DNA from: JBBSHS01 sp038232515
GTDB taxonomy: Bacteria > Actinomycetota > Acidimicrobiia > Acidimicrobiales > JAUJNH01
NCBI GenBank assembly: GCA_038232515.1
Contig: JBBSHS010000017.1
Span: 1-39,402 of the forward strand
Direction of reading: 5' to 3'
Length of the DNA stretch: 39,402 bases
The translations under genes were made by a program, and so were the position numbers. Under the pieces are notes generated by a model, which saw only the letters and a program-made list of their open reading frames with translations, searched no databases and was not told the DNA's origin. Position 1 is the stretch's first letter. Every line of letters begins with the position of its first letter. Positions 28,828-37,172 of this stretch are shown here, one piece after another.

Positions 28828-30024
28828 TGCCCGTTCGAAGCGGGCCACGGCTTCGACGTGCGCGGTATGGGGAAACAGGTCGAGGGCCCATACCGCGGTG
28901 GGTCGGTACCCGAGGCGGGACAGCAGGTTGGTGTCCCGCCCCAACGACGCCGGGTCGCAGCTGACCAGCACCAGCACGGGCGCCCCGGCCTGAGCCAGGG
29001 CGGCGGCTGCGCTGGGGCCCAGGCCGGTCCGGGCCGGGTCGGCCACGATGGCCGCGGGCGGGGTCGGGGGCGGCCGCCAGGCGGCCACCTCGGTTCCGAT
29101 GACCCGGGCATCGAGCCCGGCCAGGTTGTGACGCGCATCGGCCACGGCCGCGGGGTGCGACTCGAGCGCCACCACGTCAATCCCCGGGTACCGGGCAGCC
29201 AGCGCACCGCCGAGGAGGCCGACGCCGCAGTAGGCGTCGACCAGGGTGCCGCCGCCCTCCAGGGCATCCCCCATGGCCGTGGCCACCGTATAGACGAGGG
29301 CGTCGGCCGCCTCGGGCCCCGACTGGAAGAACGACAGGGCCGAGATCCGCCAGATGCGATCGGCGGCCCGCTCGTGGAACCACACCCGCCCCAGGCGATA
29401 GGAAGCAGCCACGACCACGTCGGCCGGGACGTCGACACGGCCATGGCGGGGATGGCAGATGGCCAGACGTTCTCCGGTGGCGACGCCGACCCGTAGCGTC
29501 ACTTCTCGACATCCGGGGAAGCGGCCGGTGGCCAGCAGCTCCTCGATGCGGGGATGAGCCACCACACAGCTGTCGAGGGCCACGACATCGTGGCTGCGGT
29601 GGCGGCGCAGCCCCAGCCGCCCGTCGGGCAGGACCGCCGCCCGCACGGTCGTGCGGTAGCCGGCAGGGGCCACCCGGCGCACGGTCCGACGCACGGGGGG
29701 CTCGGCCACGCCCCCCGTGCGGCATAGCGCGTCCTCGACCAGCTGGCGTTTCAGAGCGGCCTGGGCGTACGGGGCGACGTGCTGCCACTGGCACCCGCCG
29801 CACCCCTCGTCCACGTGGGGGCACGGCGGTCTCAGCCGCCCCGGCGCCGCGTCCAGCACCTCAACCATCCGGGCCCGGGCGAAGTCCTTGCGCTGGTCCA
29901 CCACCTCGGCGGCCACACGTTCGCCGGGCAGGGCACCGGGCACGAACACCACCCGCCCGTCTTCGGCCCGGGCCAGCCCGTCACCCCCGGCGGCCACCCC
30001 TGTGACGGTCAGCTCGACGGTCAT
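28825..30024 (-). CDS. TrmA/RlmC-D-type RNA uracil-5-methyltransferase with TRAM domain
   Basis: A 399-residue SAM-dependent enzyme that probably methylates uridine C5 in rRNA or tRNA. An N-terminal TRAM domain (1-58) is followed by iron-sulfur cysteines CPH...CGGC (Cys68, 75, 78) with a fourth in LDSCVVAHP. The methyltransferase domain reads FFQSGPEAADALV, LVDAYCGVGLLGGALA (SAM site), AAIVADPARTGLG and the nucleophile Cys in LVLVSCDPASLGRD (near 352). Which RNA site it modifies cannot be decided from sequence. Its ATG overlaps the TGA of the hydrolase gene upstream (ATGA), so the two are one operon. Confidence 0.88.
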   Translation of the reverse strand: MTVELTVTGVAAGGDGLARAEDGRVVFVPGALPGERVAAEVVDQRKDFARARMVEVLDAAPGRLRPPCPHVDEGCGGCQWQHVAPYAQAALKRQLVEDALCRTGGVAEPPVRRTVRRVAPAGYRTTVRAAVLPDGRLGLRRHRSHDVVALDSCVVAHPRIEELLATGRFPGCREVTLRVGVATGERLAICHPRHGRVDVPADVVVAASYRLGRVWFHERAADRIWRISALSFFQSGPEAADALVYTVATAMGDALEGGGTLVDAYCGVGLLGGALAARYPGIDVVALESHPAAVADARHNLAGLDARVIGTEVAAWRPPPTPPAAIVADPARTGLGPSAAAALAQAGAPVLVLVSCDPASLGRDTNLLSRLGYRPTAVWALDLFPHTAHVEAVARFERA

Positions 30025-30776
30025 GGGCCGTCGGCTCTGCACACCTGGCGAGCCTGAGCGGCCTGCACCAGAGCGTCGAACAGTGCTTGCTGGGCTGGGT
30101 CGATGGCCACGGTGCGCTCGGGGTGCCACTGGACGGCCACCATCCATGAGCCGCCGGGCGAGTCCATCTCGAGACCCTCGACGATGCCGTCGGCGGCCCG
30201 GGCGGACACGACCAGACCGTCGCCCAACCGGTCGACACCCTGATGGTGCTCCGATGAGCAGGCCTCGACGGTGGGTACCCCGACCACCTTCGCCAACAGG
30301 GTGCCGGCGACGACGTCGATGGGATGGGTGTCCGGCCCCAGGCCGGCGGTTGTGTCACCGTGGGCCCGGATGTGGGGGAGGTCGGGGAGGTGCTGGTGCA
30401 GGGAGCCACCTTGGGCCACGTTGACGATCTGCAGGCCCCGGCAGACGGCCAGCACCGGAACACCGGCCGCCGTGGCAGCCCGGAACAGTGACATCTCCTG
30501 GTCGTCACGCTCAGGGTCGACCCCGTAGGTGCGGGGATGGCGTTCGTCTCCCCACTGGGCGGGGTCCATGTCGGGGCCGCCGACCAACAGCACGCCGTCG
30601 ATGCCCGACAGGTCGTTGGCGTCGGGCCCCGGGAAGGGCAGCAGCAAGGGTCGTCCCCCGGCCATCACCACGGCGTGCACATAGGCGTCCTGCACGGCGT
30701 AGGCACCGCTGGTCCACCCCGCCACCTTGCCCGGCGCCAGGTGGTAGATGCTGATGGCGATGTCTGGGGCGCGCAC
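30021..30776 (-). CDS. Peptidase C26 / gamma-glutamyl-GABA hydrolase-like class I amidotransferase
   Basis: A 251-residue class I glutamine-amidotransferase fold protein: VLLVGGPDMDP (oxyanion region), catalytic Cys112 in VLAVCRGLQIVNVAQGG, EHHQGVDRLGDGL, and His218/Glu220 in VAVQWHPE. This is the PuuD-type set that hydrolyses gamma-glutamyl compounds such as gamma-glutamyl-GABA in polyamine breakdown; no other puu genes are near, so the substrate is open. The start is GTG 30776, 7 bases behind TAGTTT. It is coupled by ATGA to the methyltransferase. Confidence 0.88.
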   Translation of the reverse strand: MRAPDIAISIYHLAPGKVAGWTSGAYAVQDAYVHAVVMAGGRPLLLPFPGPDANDLSGIDGVLLVGGPDMDPAQWGDERHPRTYGVDPERDDQEMSLFRAATAAGVPVLAVCRGLQIVNVAQGGSLHQHLPDLPHIRAHGDTTAGLGPDTHPIDVVAGTLLAKVVGVPTVEACSSEHHQGVDRLGDGLVVSARAADGIVEGLEMDSPGGSWMVAVQWHPERTVAIDPAQQALFDALVQAAQARQVCRADGP

Positions 30777-30783
30777 CCGGGCG

Positions 30784-30789
30784 AAACTA
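30784..30789 (-). promoter_or_regulatory. -10 hexamer TAGTTT upstream of the C26 hydrolase gene
   Basis: On the minus strand TAGTTT is followed by 7 bases and the GTG at 30776. It lies in the 51-base gap after the ClC gene. Confidence 0.48.
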
Positions 30790-30827
30790 CCCGCCGCCCA
30801 CGACCTGCCCGAAGATGGGGCAGAGGC

Positions 30828-32645
30828 TCAATAGGGATCGGGGTCGCCGGTCCAGGGATTCTGGTCGAGGATCTTGCCCAGCTCCAGGATGTCAGCCATG
30901 CGCACCACGCCGACGAAACGGCCGTCGTCGCCCGCCACCGGCAGCACGTCACGCGACGCCTCCTCCATCACCGACAGGGTGTGGCCCAGCGTCCAACCGA
31001 CGGCGACGACGGGGATGTCGGCGACGATGGCTTCGGCTACCGGCGTGGTGGCCCAACGGGACTGCTCGATGCCGGAGAGGCTGGCGATCCCGACGACCCC
31101 GATCAGATGGCCCTCGTCGTCCACCACGCACACCTGCCGCTGACGCCGGCCCACGATGTGGCGGCTGATCAGGTCAGCCACCGTGGCCGTGGGCCTGAGC
31201 GTCTCCTCCTCGGTGTCCACCACGGTGGAGACCCGCAGCTCCATCCGCCCCTCGAGGTGGCCCCTTGGCCGGGCCGTCTGGCTCCGTGTGATCGTCGAGT
31301 TGCCCATGCACAGCTCACCGACCACGGCGGCGATGAGCCCGGGGACGATGAAGCCGGGTTTCCCGGTGGTCTCGGCCACGAACATGATGGCGGCCAGCGG
31401 GACCCGGTAGCCGGCGCCCAGGAAGGCGGCCACCCCCAACACCGAGAACAGCGCCGTGTCCCTGGCCCCGACCACGGCGCCCACGGCCCGGCCGAGGAGA
31501 GCACCCTCCACCACCAGCGGCACGAACAGGCCCCCCGCGCCCGCACCACCTAGGGTGAGGATGGTCGACGCCGCCCGCAGGACCAGCAACAGGACTATGA
31601 GGAACAGGCCCCGCTTGGGGTCCAGGCCCCACTCGATGGAGTGCTCGCCGTCGCCCAGGCTGAAGGGTTGGCCGTAGATGAAGTGGGTGGCCAGAGCGAG
31701 CCCGGCCAGCCCGGCGCAACCGACGGTGACGTGCAGGCGCGGACTGGTGTGGTGGGCGAAATCCTTGCACCGCCGGATGGCTGAAGCGAAGAGGCGGGCA
31801 CCGAAGCCGCCCAGCAGGCCGACGATGGCGGCCCCACCAAGGTCACGCAGGTCGAACGCCGGCGTCGAGGAGATGGGGAACAGCGGTGCGGTGCTGGTGA
31901 GCAGGGCGTCCACCACGTACCCGCTGGCTGCGCCGACAAGGGCGGGCAGCAGGAGCCTTCGGGCCATGTCGTCGCGGTACGGGACCTCCACCGCGAAGAT
32001 GGCGCCGGTGGCGGGCGCCTTGAATACGGCGGCCACCCCGGCGGCGGCGCCCGCCGCCATGAGCACCTTGGCCTCATCGACGGTGAACAACGGCCGGAGG
32101 CGCCGCTGCAGGTATGTGCCGATGCTGGCACCCAGGTAGATGGCCGGCGCCTCGAAACCGCACCCGGCGCCCAGGCTGAGCGTGAACCAACTGGCCACCA
32201 GCCGGCCCGGGGCCGGCCGCAGGGGAATGGAACGGTCGAGCTCGTGAACATTCCTGATGTACTCGTCGGAGGTGCTCGGGCTGGCGCCCCCGGCCAGATA
32301 GCGCAGAGAGAGGTAGCTCAACAACAAGGCCGCCACCGGGCCGGCGACCTGCAGCCACAACGGCCCGTCGAAGATGCGCTCGAACACCACTTTCTTGCCC
32401 ACCCCGGAGTACAGGGCCACGAGCCCGCCGGTGGTGGCGCCCACCACCGCGGACAACAGCACCGTGGCCCGGCTGCGACGGCCGAAGTTCTGCAACTCGG
32501 TCCTGTACCGCCGCAGGACGCGCGCCTCACGGCGGGCTTCGGGGGGCAGCTCCTCGTCGACCGTGGGCTCCCCCACCCCTTCGTCGTCGTGGTTGGCGGC
32601 ACCGTTGCGCAGCCATCGCCGGGACCAGCCGCCGCCGATGGTCAT
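30828..32645 (-). CDS. clcA: ClC-family chloride channel/transporter with C-terminal CBS pair
   Basis: A 605-residue membrane protein. A charged N-terminal tail is followed by the ClC membrane domain, with GAGCGFEAPAIYLGASIG (gating Glu165, the GxExP position) and GAGAGGLFVPLVVEGALLG (GxFxP, chloride site). Two CBS domains follow (about 480-605; SRHIVGRRQRQVCVVDDEGHLIGVV and MEEASRDVLPVAGDDGRFVGVV), which in related proteins bind adenine nucleotides. Whether it is a channel or a proton exchanger depends on the inner proton Glu, which I could not place. The start is ATG 32645; the longer frame overlaps the DUF1003 gene. It follows DUF1003 by 37 bases in a three-gene unit. Confidence 0.88.
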   Translation of the reverse strand: MTIGGGWSRRWLRNGAANHDDEGVGEPTVDEELPPEARREARVLRRYRTELQNFGRRSRATVLLSAVVGATTGGLVALYSGVGKKVVFERIFDGPLWLQVAGPVAALLLSYLSLRYLAGGASPSTSDEYIRNVHELDRSIPLRPAPGRLVASWFTLSLGAGCGFEAPAIYLGASIGTYLQRRLRPLFTVDEAKVLMAAGAAAGVAAVFKAPATGAIFAVEVPYRDDMARRLLLPALVGAASGYVVDALLTSTAPLFPISSTPAFDLRDLGGAAIVGLLGGFGARLFASAIRRCKDFAHHTSPRLHVTVGCAGLAGLALATHFIYGQPFSLGDGEHSIEWGLDPKRGLFLIVLLLVLRAASTILTLGGAGAGGLFVPLVVEGALLGRAVGAVVGARDTALFSVLGVAAFLGAGYRVPLAAIMFVAETTGKPGFIVPGLIAAVVGELCMGNSTITRSQTARPRGHLEGRMELRVSTVVDTEEETLRPTATVADLISRHIVGRRQRQVCVVDDEGHLIGVVGIASLSGIEQSRWATTPVAEAIVADIPVVAVGWTLGHTLSVMEEASRDVLPVAGDDGRFVGVVRMADILELGKILDQNPWTGDPDPY

Positions 32646-32682
32646 GGGGCCCACCCCGAGGCCAGCTCCTTGCCCGCCACGG

Positions 32683-33264
32683 TCACGACGCCGCATCCGG
32701 GTCGACGGCCGGCTCGGCCGGCTCGGCGTGCTCGGCGTCAGGTCGGGCATCGTCTCTGTCGAAGTGCTTGTGCTTCTTGGTCTTGCGTCCGCCGCCCGCC
32801 ATCAGGTCGGCCACCCGCTCGGCGAGGCGGTCGAGGTCGTCGTTGGTGGCCACGTCGGCGAGGGCAATGCGGATGGAGGCCAGCTCCCGGGCCAGGTACT
32901 CGGTGTCGGACTGCGTCCGCCGGGCCGTCTCCCGGTCCAGTTCCACCTGTTGGCGGTCCCGTTCCTCCTGGCGCCCCTGGGCCAGCAGGATCAGCGGGGC
33001 GGCGTAGGCCGCCTGGGTGGAGAAGGCCAGGTTCAGCAGGATGAACGGGTACTTGTCGAAGTGGATCCGATGGGTGACGGCCAGCGTGTTGAACAGGATC
33101 CAGATCAGGACGAGGAAGGTCTGGACGATGAGGTAGGCAGCCGTCCCGAAGAAGCGGGCCGTCCTCTCCGCGGCCCGGCCCACCGCGTCCTCGTTGGGTC
33201 GGGGCAGCTCGATACGCCGCCCCCGGTTCAGGTTGGGCTTGGACAGGTCGTCGTGTCGGGCCAA
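32683..33264 (-). CDS. DUF1003 membrane protein
   Basis: A 193-residue protein with the DUF1003 core: RTARFFGTAAYLIVQTFLVLIWILFN (helix 1), FDKYPFILLNLAFSTQAAYAAPLILLAQ (helix 2), then RQEERDRQQVELDRETARRTQ and a C-terminal region with a coiled coil and a charged tail. The role of DUF1003 is unknown, but it is often encoded beside MgtE-N/CBS proteins in actinobacteria, as here. I chose the TTG start at 33264 because GGGAGGG lies 9 bases ahead and the family N-terminus (ARHDDLSKPN) begins there. It follows the MgtE-N gene by 34 bases. Confidence 0.83.
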   Translation of the reverse strand: MARHDDLSKPNLNRGRRIELPRPNEDAVGRAAERTARFFGTAAYLIVQTFLVLIWILFNTLAVTHRIHFDKYPFILLNLAFSTQAAYAAPLILLAQGRQEERDRQQVELDRETARRTQSDTEYLARELASIRIALADVATNDDLDRLAERVADLMAGGGRKTKKHKHFDRDDARPDAEHAEPAEPAVDPDAAS

Positions 33265-33298
33265 GGTGGGCCGCCCTCCCGGGCCCGGCGGCGTGATC

Positions 33299-34503
33299 TC
33301 ACCGCTGCCTCCAGTCGACCGGCAGCACGCGGTCGAGCACGTCGTCGACGGTGACGGCGCCCAGCAGGCGACCGGAGTGGTCGCAGACGGGCAGGGCCAG
33401 TCCGTCATAGGTGGCCAGTCTGCGAGCCACCTCAGCCTCGGGAAGGTCGGGGGGCACGGGCTCCGGCTCCTCCTCCACGAACTCGCCGATCGTATTGCCC
33501 GGTGGTACCCGCATCAGCCGCTGGAAGCCCACCAGGCCCAGGTAGCGCCCGGTGGGTGTCTCGGTGGGCGGTTCCACGACGAAGATGTTGGCCCCGAGCA
33601 CCTGGGGCACGTCGATCTCGCGCACCCGGGCCATGGCCTCGGCCACGCTGACATCGGCGGTGAGGACGAGCGGCTCGGGGTTCATGAGCCCGCCGGCGGA
33701 GTCGGGCTCGTAGCTCAGAAGGCGCCGCATGTCGTCTGCCTCCTCCGGCTCCATGGCATCGAGCAGCTCGGCCTGCTTGGCCGCCGGTAGCTCACCCAGG
33801 AGGTCAGCAGCGTCGTCTGCCTCCATCTCCTCCAGGATGTCGGCCATCCGCTCGGTGTCGAGGTTGGCGATGAGCCGCACCTGCTCGTCCTCGGGCAGTT
33901 CCTCCAGGAGGTCGGCCAGCTCGGTGTCCTCCATGGCCTCGGCCAGCTGCCGGCGCTGGACCAACGGCAGCCGGGAGACGCGAGATGCGACATCGGCTGG
34001 GTGCAGGTCGCGCAGCGCGGCCACCTCGCGTGCCATCTGCCCACCGGTGTCGAACAAGGTGGGTGTGTCCGACCACGCCACCGTCCGCCCGGTGCGCCGC
34101 CGTCGCAGCAGACCCGTGGAGGCGAGGGCCACGGTGGTCACCACCCAGGCCCGCGAGCCCCGGGCGGCACGAATGATCGACAGGTCGTTGACGACCTCAC
34201 CGCCGATGGGACGGCCGAACAGGTCTTCGCGCACGAGCAGCTCACCCTGGCGCTTGTGGAAGCGGCGGAAGTCGACCGACCCGCGTACCAGCCGCACGCC
34301 GGACGGGTCTATATCCGACACCCGGTTGCCGCTCACGAAGATGCGCCGCCGGTCGACGAGCACGGCGAACCCCAGGACCACCGGTGGTTCGGTCGGGCGC
34401 GAGGGGGCGATGACCACGTCGTCGACCCGGCCCAGAGGAGCGCCCTCCGCATCGAGGAACGCAAGGCGCACGAGACGCGACACGTACACCGGCTGGTCAG
34501 GCA
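33299..34503 (-). CDS. Soluble MgtE-N/CBS protein with PRC-barrel-like N-terminus
   Basis: A 400-residue protein without membrane helices. Residues 1-125 contain two PRC-barrel-like modules (LVRLAFLDAEGAPLGRVDDVVIAP, LLVREDLFGRPIGGEVV). Residues 170-270 form the MgtE-N right-handed helical domain (DLHPADVASRVSRLPLVQRRQLAEAMEDTELADLLEELP, MADILEEMEADDAADLLGELP). A CBS pair follows (LMNPEPLVLTADVSVAEAM, LALPVCDHSGRLLGAVTVDDVLD). MgtE channels use the N and CBS domains as a magnesium sensor; here the pore domain is missing, so it may act on other proteins, perhaps the DUF1003 or ClC partners. The GTG at 34503 lies 6 bases behind TATCGT. Confidence 0.87.
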
Positions 34504-34509
34504 CGCCGG

Positions 34510-34515
34510 AACGAT
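34510..34515 (-). promoter_or_regulatory. -10 hexamer TATCGT upstream of the MgtE-N/DUF1003/ClC operon
   Basis: On the minus strand TATCGT is followed by 6 bases and the GTG at 34503. It lies between this operon and the stop of sppA. Confidence 0.45.
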
Positions 34516-34529
34516 AACCGTGTGGCCGG

Positions 34530-36278
34530 CTACCCCATCCGCCAGTCACCGTCCAGGCGCGCCTGCACGCCCATGACCGCCGTCGTCGACCGCATGGCCT
34601 GTTCGGCCACCGCCGTCCAGGCCCACGCCACCAGTCGTGCCGCAGGCGGTTCGGAGCCGTCCCTGTGCCGAAGGCGGCCCAGAACCGACGGGTCGGGGAA
34701 CACCTTCACCTCGACTCCGGCATGGGGGTGGATACCGGCCACCTCACAGGCGAGGCGGATGGCGGCCGGGTAGCCACCGAGCTGGTCGACCAGGCCGCCG
34801 TCTCGGGCATCGATCCCCGTCCAGACCCGCCCGCGGGCCATCTTCTCGACGGCGTCGGATGTCATCCCCCGCCCTTCGGCGACGTGGGCCACGAAGTCGT
34901 CGTAGACTTGGTCGAGCCCGGCTTCGAGATTGGCCCGTTGAGCCGGCGTAAAAGGTCGGTTGGGCGAAAGCATGCCGGCGTCGGCCGTCGTGCGCACGCC
35001 GTCGACCTCGACCCCGAAGCGGTGCTTCAGGTCACGAGCCACGAACTTGCCGCCGACCACGCCGATGGAACCGGTGACCGTGGCCGGGTGGGCGACGATG
35101 CCGTCGGCCGGCATGGCCACCCAGTAGCCGCCGGACCCGGCGACGTCACCGAACGATGCCACCACCGGGGTGCCGGACTGCCGGGCCCTCACCACCTCGC
35201 GCCAGATGGCCTCGGAGGCGGTGACCGATCCGCCGGGGCTGTTGACCCGCATCACGATGGCCCGCACCGACGGGTCGGCCGTGGCTGCGCGTATGGCCCC
35301 CGCCACCGTGTCGGCGCCGGCGCTGGGCCCGGGGTGCGGCAAGGGCGTGAAGCCGCTGCGGCCGGGCACGATGGCCCCGTTTACAGCCACCAGAGCGACG
35401 GACGGAGCTCTCCTGGCCAGTCGCGGTTTCCGCCTTTTCCTCACGTAGGTGGAGAAGTCCACCACGCGGGCATCGTCGCCGGCCTCGGTCCGCGCCGCCC
35501 CGATGACCTCATCCCGGTAGCCCACGCCATCGACCAGACCGGCCTCCAGCGCCTCGTCGCGCCGGAGCGGCCCCCTCTCGGCCAACCTGCGTACGTCCTG
35601 CTCGGCCAGTCCCCGGCCCTCGGCCACGCCGGCCACGATCTGGTCGAACCAGCTCTCCAGGACCCGGGCGTCGGACCTGCGGTGGGCGTCGGTGTAACGG
35701 CTCTCGGTGAAGATGTTGCTGTAGGTCTTGTATTCGTGGCGGTGGGCCAACTCGGCCTCGATCCCCGCCTTGGCCAGGCCGTCGGCGTAGAACGACACGT
35801 CCCGGGCCGCTCCGGTCAGGCCCACGGTCCCGGACGGTTGCAGCATGACGTGGTCGAAGGCGGCCGCCAGGTAGACCGAGGCCAACCCGGGCAGGTCCTC
35901 GGACCACGCCACCGCCCGCTTGCCGCTGGCCCGGTAGCCGGCGATGGCATCCCGCAGCTCCTGCACGCCTGCCAAGCCGGCCACCGGGAATCCGACCCGG
36001 GCTACGAGGCCGACGACGCGGTCGTCGGCCGCCGCCCGCGCCAGCCCGTCGACCACCCGACGCAGGCTCGGAGATCGCCGGGTCAGCAGCTTGGCGGTGA
36101 TGGGGTCGGCCGGCTCCACGTCGGTCGGCATGCTGGACAGGTCGAGCAGCAGGATCGTGCGGACCGGCATGCCGCCATGCAGGAGCCGGTCGGCCGCCGC
36201 CACCAGATCGCCGCCAGGCAGCCTCGTGAGCTTGTCCAGTGTTCCCGGCTGCGGCTCTGCCGATGCCGCCGGCCTCAT
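34530..36278 (-). CDS. sppA: Signal peptide peptidase SppA, 67K type
   Basis: A 582-residue protein with two tandem SppA domains, as in E. coli 67K SppA. The N-terminal domain holds the candidate general base Lys184 (HEYKTYSNIF) and the C-terminal domain the nucleophile Ser382 (DVAGSGGYWVAMPAD); other family segments are VMRVNSPGGSVTASE and VTGSIGVVGGKFVARDL. E. coli SppA cuts leftover signal peptides from the periplasmic side and has an N-terminal membrane anchor. I see no anchor here, so the protein could be cytoplasmic or peripheral. The ATG at 36278 overlaps the stop of the pterin dehydratase (ATGA). Confidence 0.9.
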   Translation of the reverse strand: MRPAASAEPQPGTLDKLTRLPGGDLVAAADRLLHGGMPVRTILLLDLSSMPTDVEPADPITAKLLTRRSPSLRRVVDGLARAAADDRVVGLVARVGFPVAGLAGVQELRDAIAGYRASGKRAVAWSEDLPGLASVYLAAAFDHVMLQPSGTVGLTGAARDVSFYADGLAKAGIEAELAHRHEYKTYSNIFTESRYTDAHRRSDARVLESWFDQIVAGVAEGRGLAEQDVRRLAERGPLRRDEALEAGLVDGVGYRDEVIGAARTEAGDDARVVDFSTYVRKRRKPRLARRAPSVALVAVNGAIVPGRSGFTPLPHPGPSAGADTVAGAIRAATADPSVRAIVMRVNSPGGSVTASEAIWREVVRARQSGTPVVASFGDVAGSGGYWVAMPADGIVAHPATVTGSIGVVGGKFVARDLKHRFGVEVDGVRTTADAGMLSPNRPFTPAQRANLEAGLDQVYDDFVAHVAEGRGMTSDAVEKMARGRVWTGIDARDGGLVDQLGGYPAAIRLACEVAGIHPHAGVEVKVFPDPSVLGRLRHRDGSEPPAARLVAWAWTAVAEQAMRSTTAVMGVQARLDGDWRMG

Positions 36279-36559
36279 GAAGGCTGTTCGATAAGGTCGA
36301 TCTGGCGGGCCAGCGCGAGGTCCTTGTCGGTGATGCCGCCCTCGGAGTGGGTGGACAGACGCAGCTTCACCGTGTTCCAACGGATGTCGATGTCGGGATG
36401 GTGGTCGGCTGCCTCGGCCGTCCTGCCCACGGCGTTGACATAGGTGAGGGCGGCGCCGAAATCCTGGCCCTTGACCACCTTGACCAGCGCCTCACCGTCG
36501 CGCTCCCAGCCCAGGCCAGGGAGCGCGGTGGAGATGTCGTGTTCGCTTAGGAGTGCCAT
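36275..36559 (-). CDS. phhB: Pterin-4a-carbinolamine dehydratase
   Basis: A 94-residue protein with the dehydratase pattern: GWERDGEALVKVVKGQDFGAALTYVN, then EAADHHPDIDIRWNTVKLRLSTHSEGGITDKDLALA, where His53, His54, Pro55 and His71 are the active-site set. It normally dehydrates 4a-hydroxytetrahydropterin; in bacteria without aromatic hydroxylases its role is less clear, and related proteins act in molybdopterin metabolism. The ATG at 36559 lies 6 bases behind CAGTCT, a weaker -10. It is coupled by ATGA to sppA. Confidence 0.92.
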   Translation of the reverse strand: MALLSEHDISTALPGLGWERDGEALVKVVKGQDFGAALTYVNAVGRTAEAADHHPDIDIRWNTVKLRLSTHSEGGITDKDLALARQIDLIEQPS

Positions 36560-36612
36560 CTCGCCAGACTGCCACCTATCGGAGTGTTCTGGCCTCGCCT
36601 CCGGGGCTGAGC

Positions 36613-36921
36613 TCAACGGACCTGAAAGGCGGCGTGTCCTTCCGGCTCGACGACCCGCTGGTGGACACCGGTCACCCACGCGTGGGACGGCCCGGTGCCG
36701 CACCAGTCGACCAGAGACGCGACCGCCGCCGGTGCCCCCTCGGCGTGCAACTCCACGGTGCCATCCTGGCTGTTGGTGACCCAGCCCCTCACCCCCAGGC
36801 TGGCCGCCTGCTGTCGACATGAGTCCCGGAAGAACACATTCTGCACCCTTCCGGTCACGCTCACGCGCCGCGCCACGAGACGGCCGTCGTGCGAAGGTTG
36901 CTGGCCGGTCACGCCCACCAT
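36613..36921 (-). CDS. acyP: Acylphosphatase
   Basis: A 102-residue protein with the acylphosphatase signature VTGRVQNVFFRDSCRQQAASLGVRGWVTNSQDGTVEL; the catalytic Arg (in FFRD) and Asn (in VTNSQDG) are present. The usual VQGVxFR reads VQNVFFR. The enzyme hydrolyses acyl phosphates in the cytoplasm. The start is uncertain among ATG 36921, GTG 36918 and GTG 36912; I use the ATG. It precedes the pterin dehydratase by 53 bases on the same strand. Confidence 0.86.
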   Translation of the reverse strand: MVGVTGQQPSHDGRLVARRVSVTGRVQNVFFRDSCRQQAASLGVRGWVTNSQDGTVELHAEGAPAAVASLVDWCGTGPSHAWVTGVHQRVVEPEGHAAFQVR

Positions 36922-37160
36922 CCTGCCCGGCCCCGCCCCGTTGACGTCTGGGGGCACCCGGATTCCGGTCTGGGCTCGTCCGCCAGCTGACAGATCCCCC
37001 GGCGGGCCGGCCCGAGTCCGGCCTGTCGCCGCGCCCTGCCGGCAGCCCCTGACCGGTTGCCCGGTCGAGGGCGGGGGTAGATGACGAATGCCGAACACAC
37101 ACCTCGCTGACACGGCGCCATGCCGGCAGCGCTCTTCGGCGAGCCGGACCGATCGAGTGC

Positions 37161-37166
37161 AAGGAG
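37161..37166 (+). promoter_or_regulatory. Strong Shine-Dalgarno site AAGGAG
   Basis: AAGGAG lies 6 bases before the ATG at 37173. It is one of the few canonical ribosome binding sites in the window and fixes this start. The 251-base gap before it, up to the acylphosphatase start at 36921, shows no other clear feature. Confidence 0.75.
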
Positions 37167-37172
37167 ATCCAT

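Noticed and set aside
34504..34529. A magnesium riboswitch before the MgtE-N gene
   Set aside because: Only 26 bases separate it from sppA and the start lies 6 bases behind a -10 hexamer, leaving no leader RNA.
34665..36443. A 592-codon open frame on the plus strand
   Set aside because: Antisense to sppA and the pterin dehydratase; no family resemblance.
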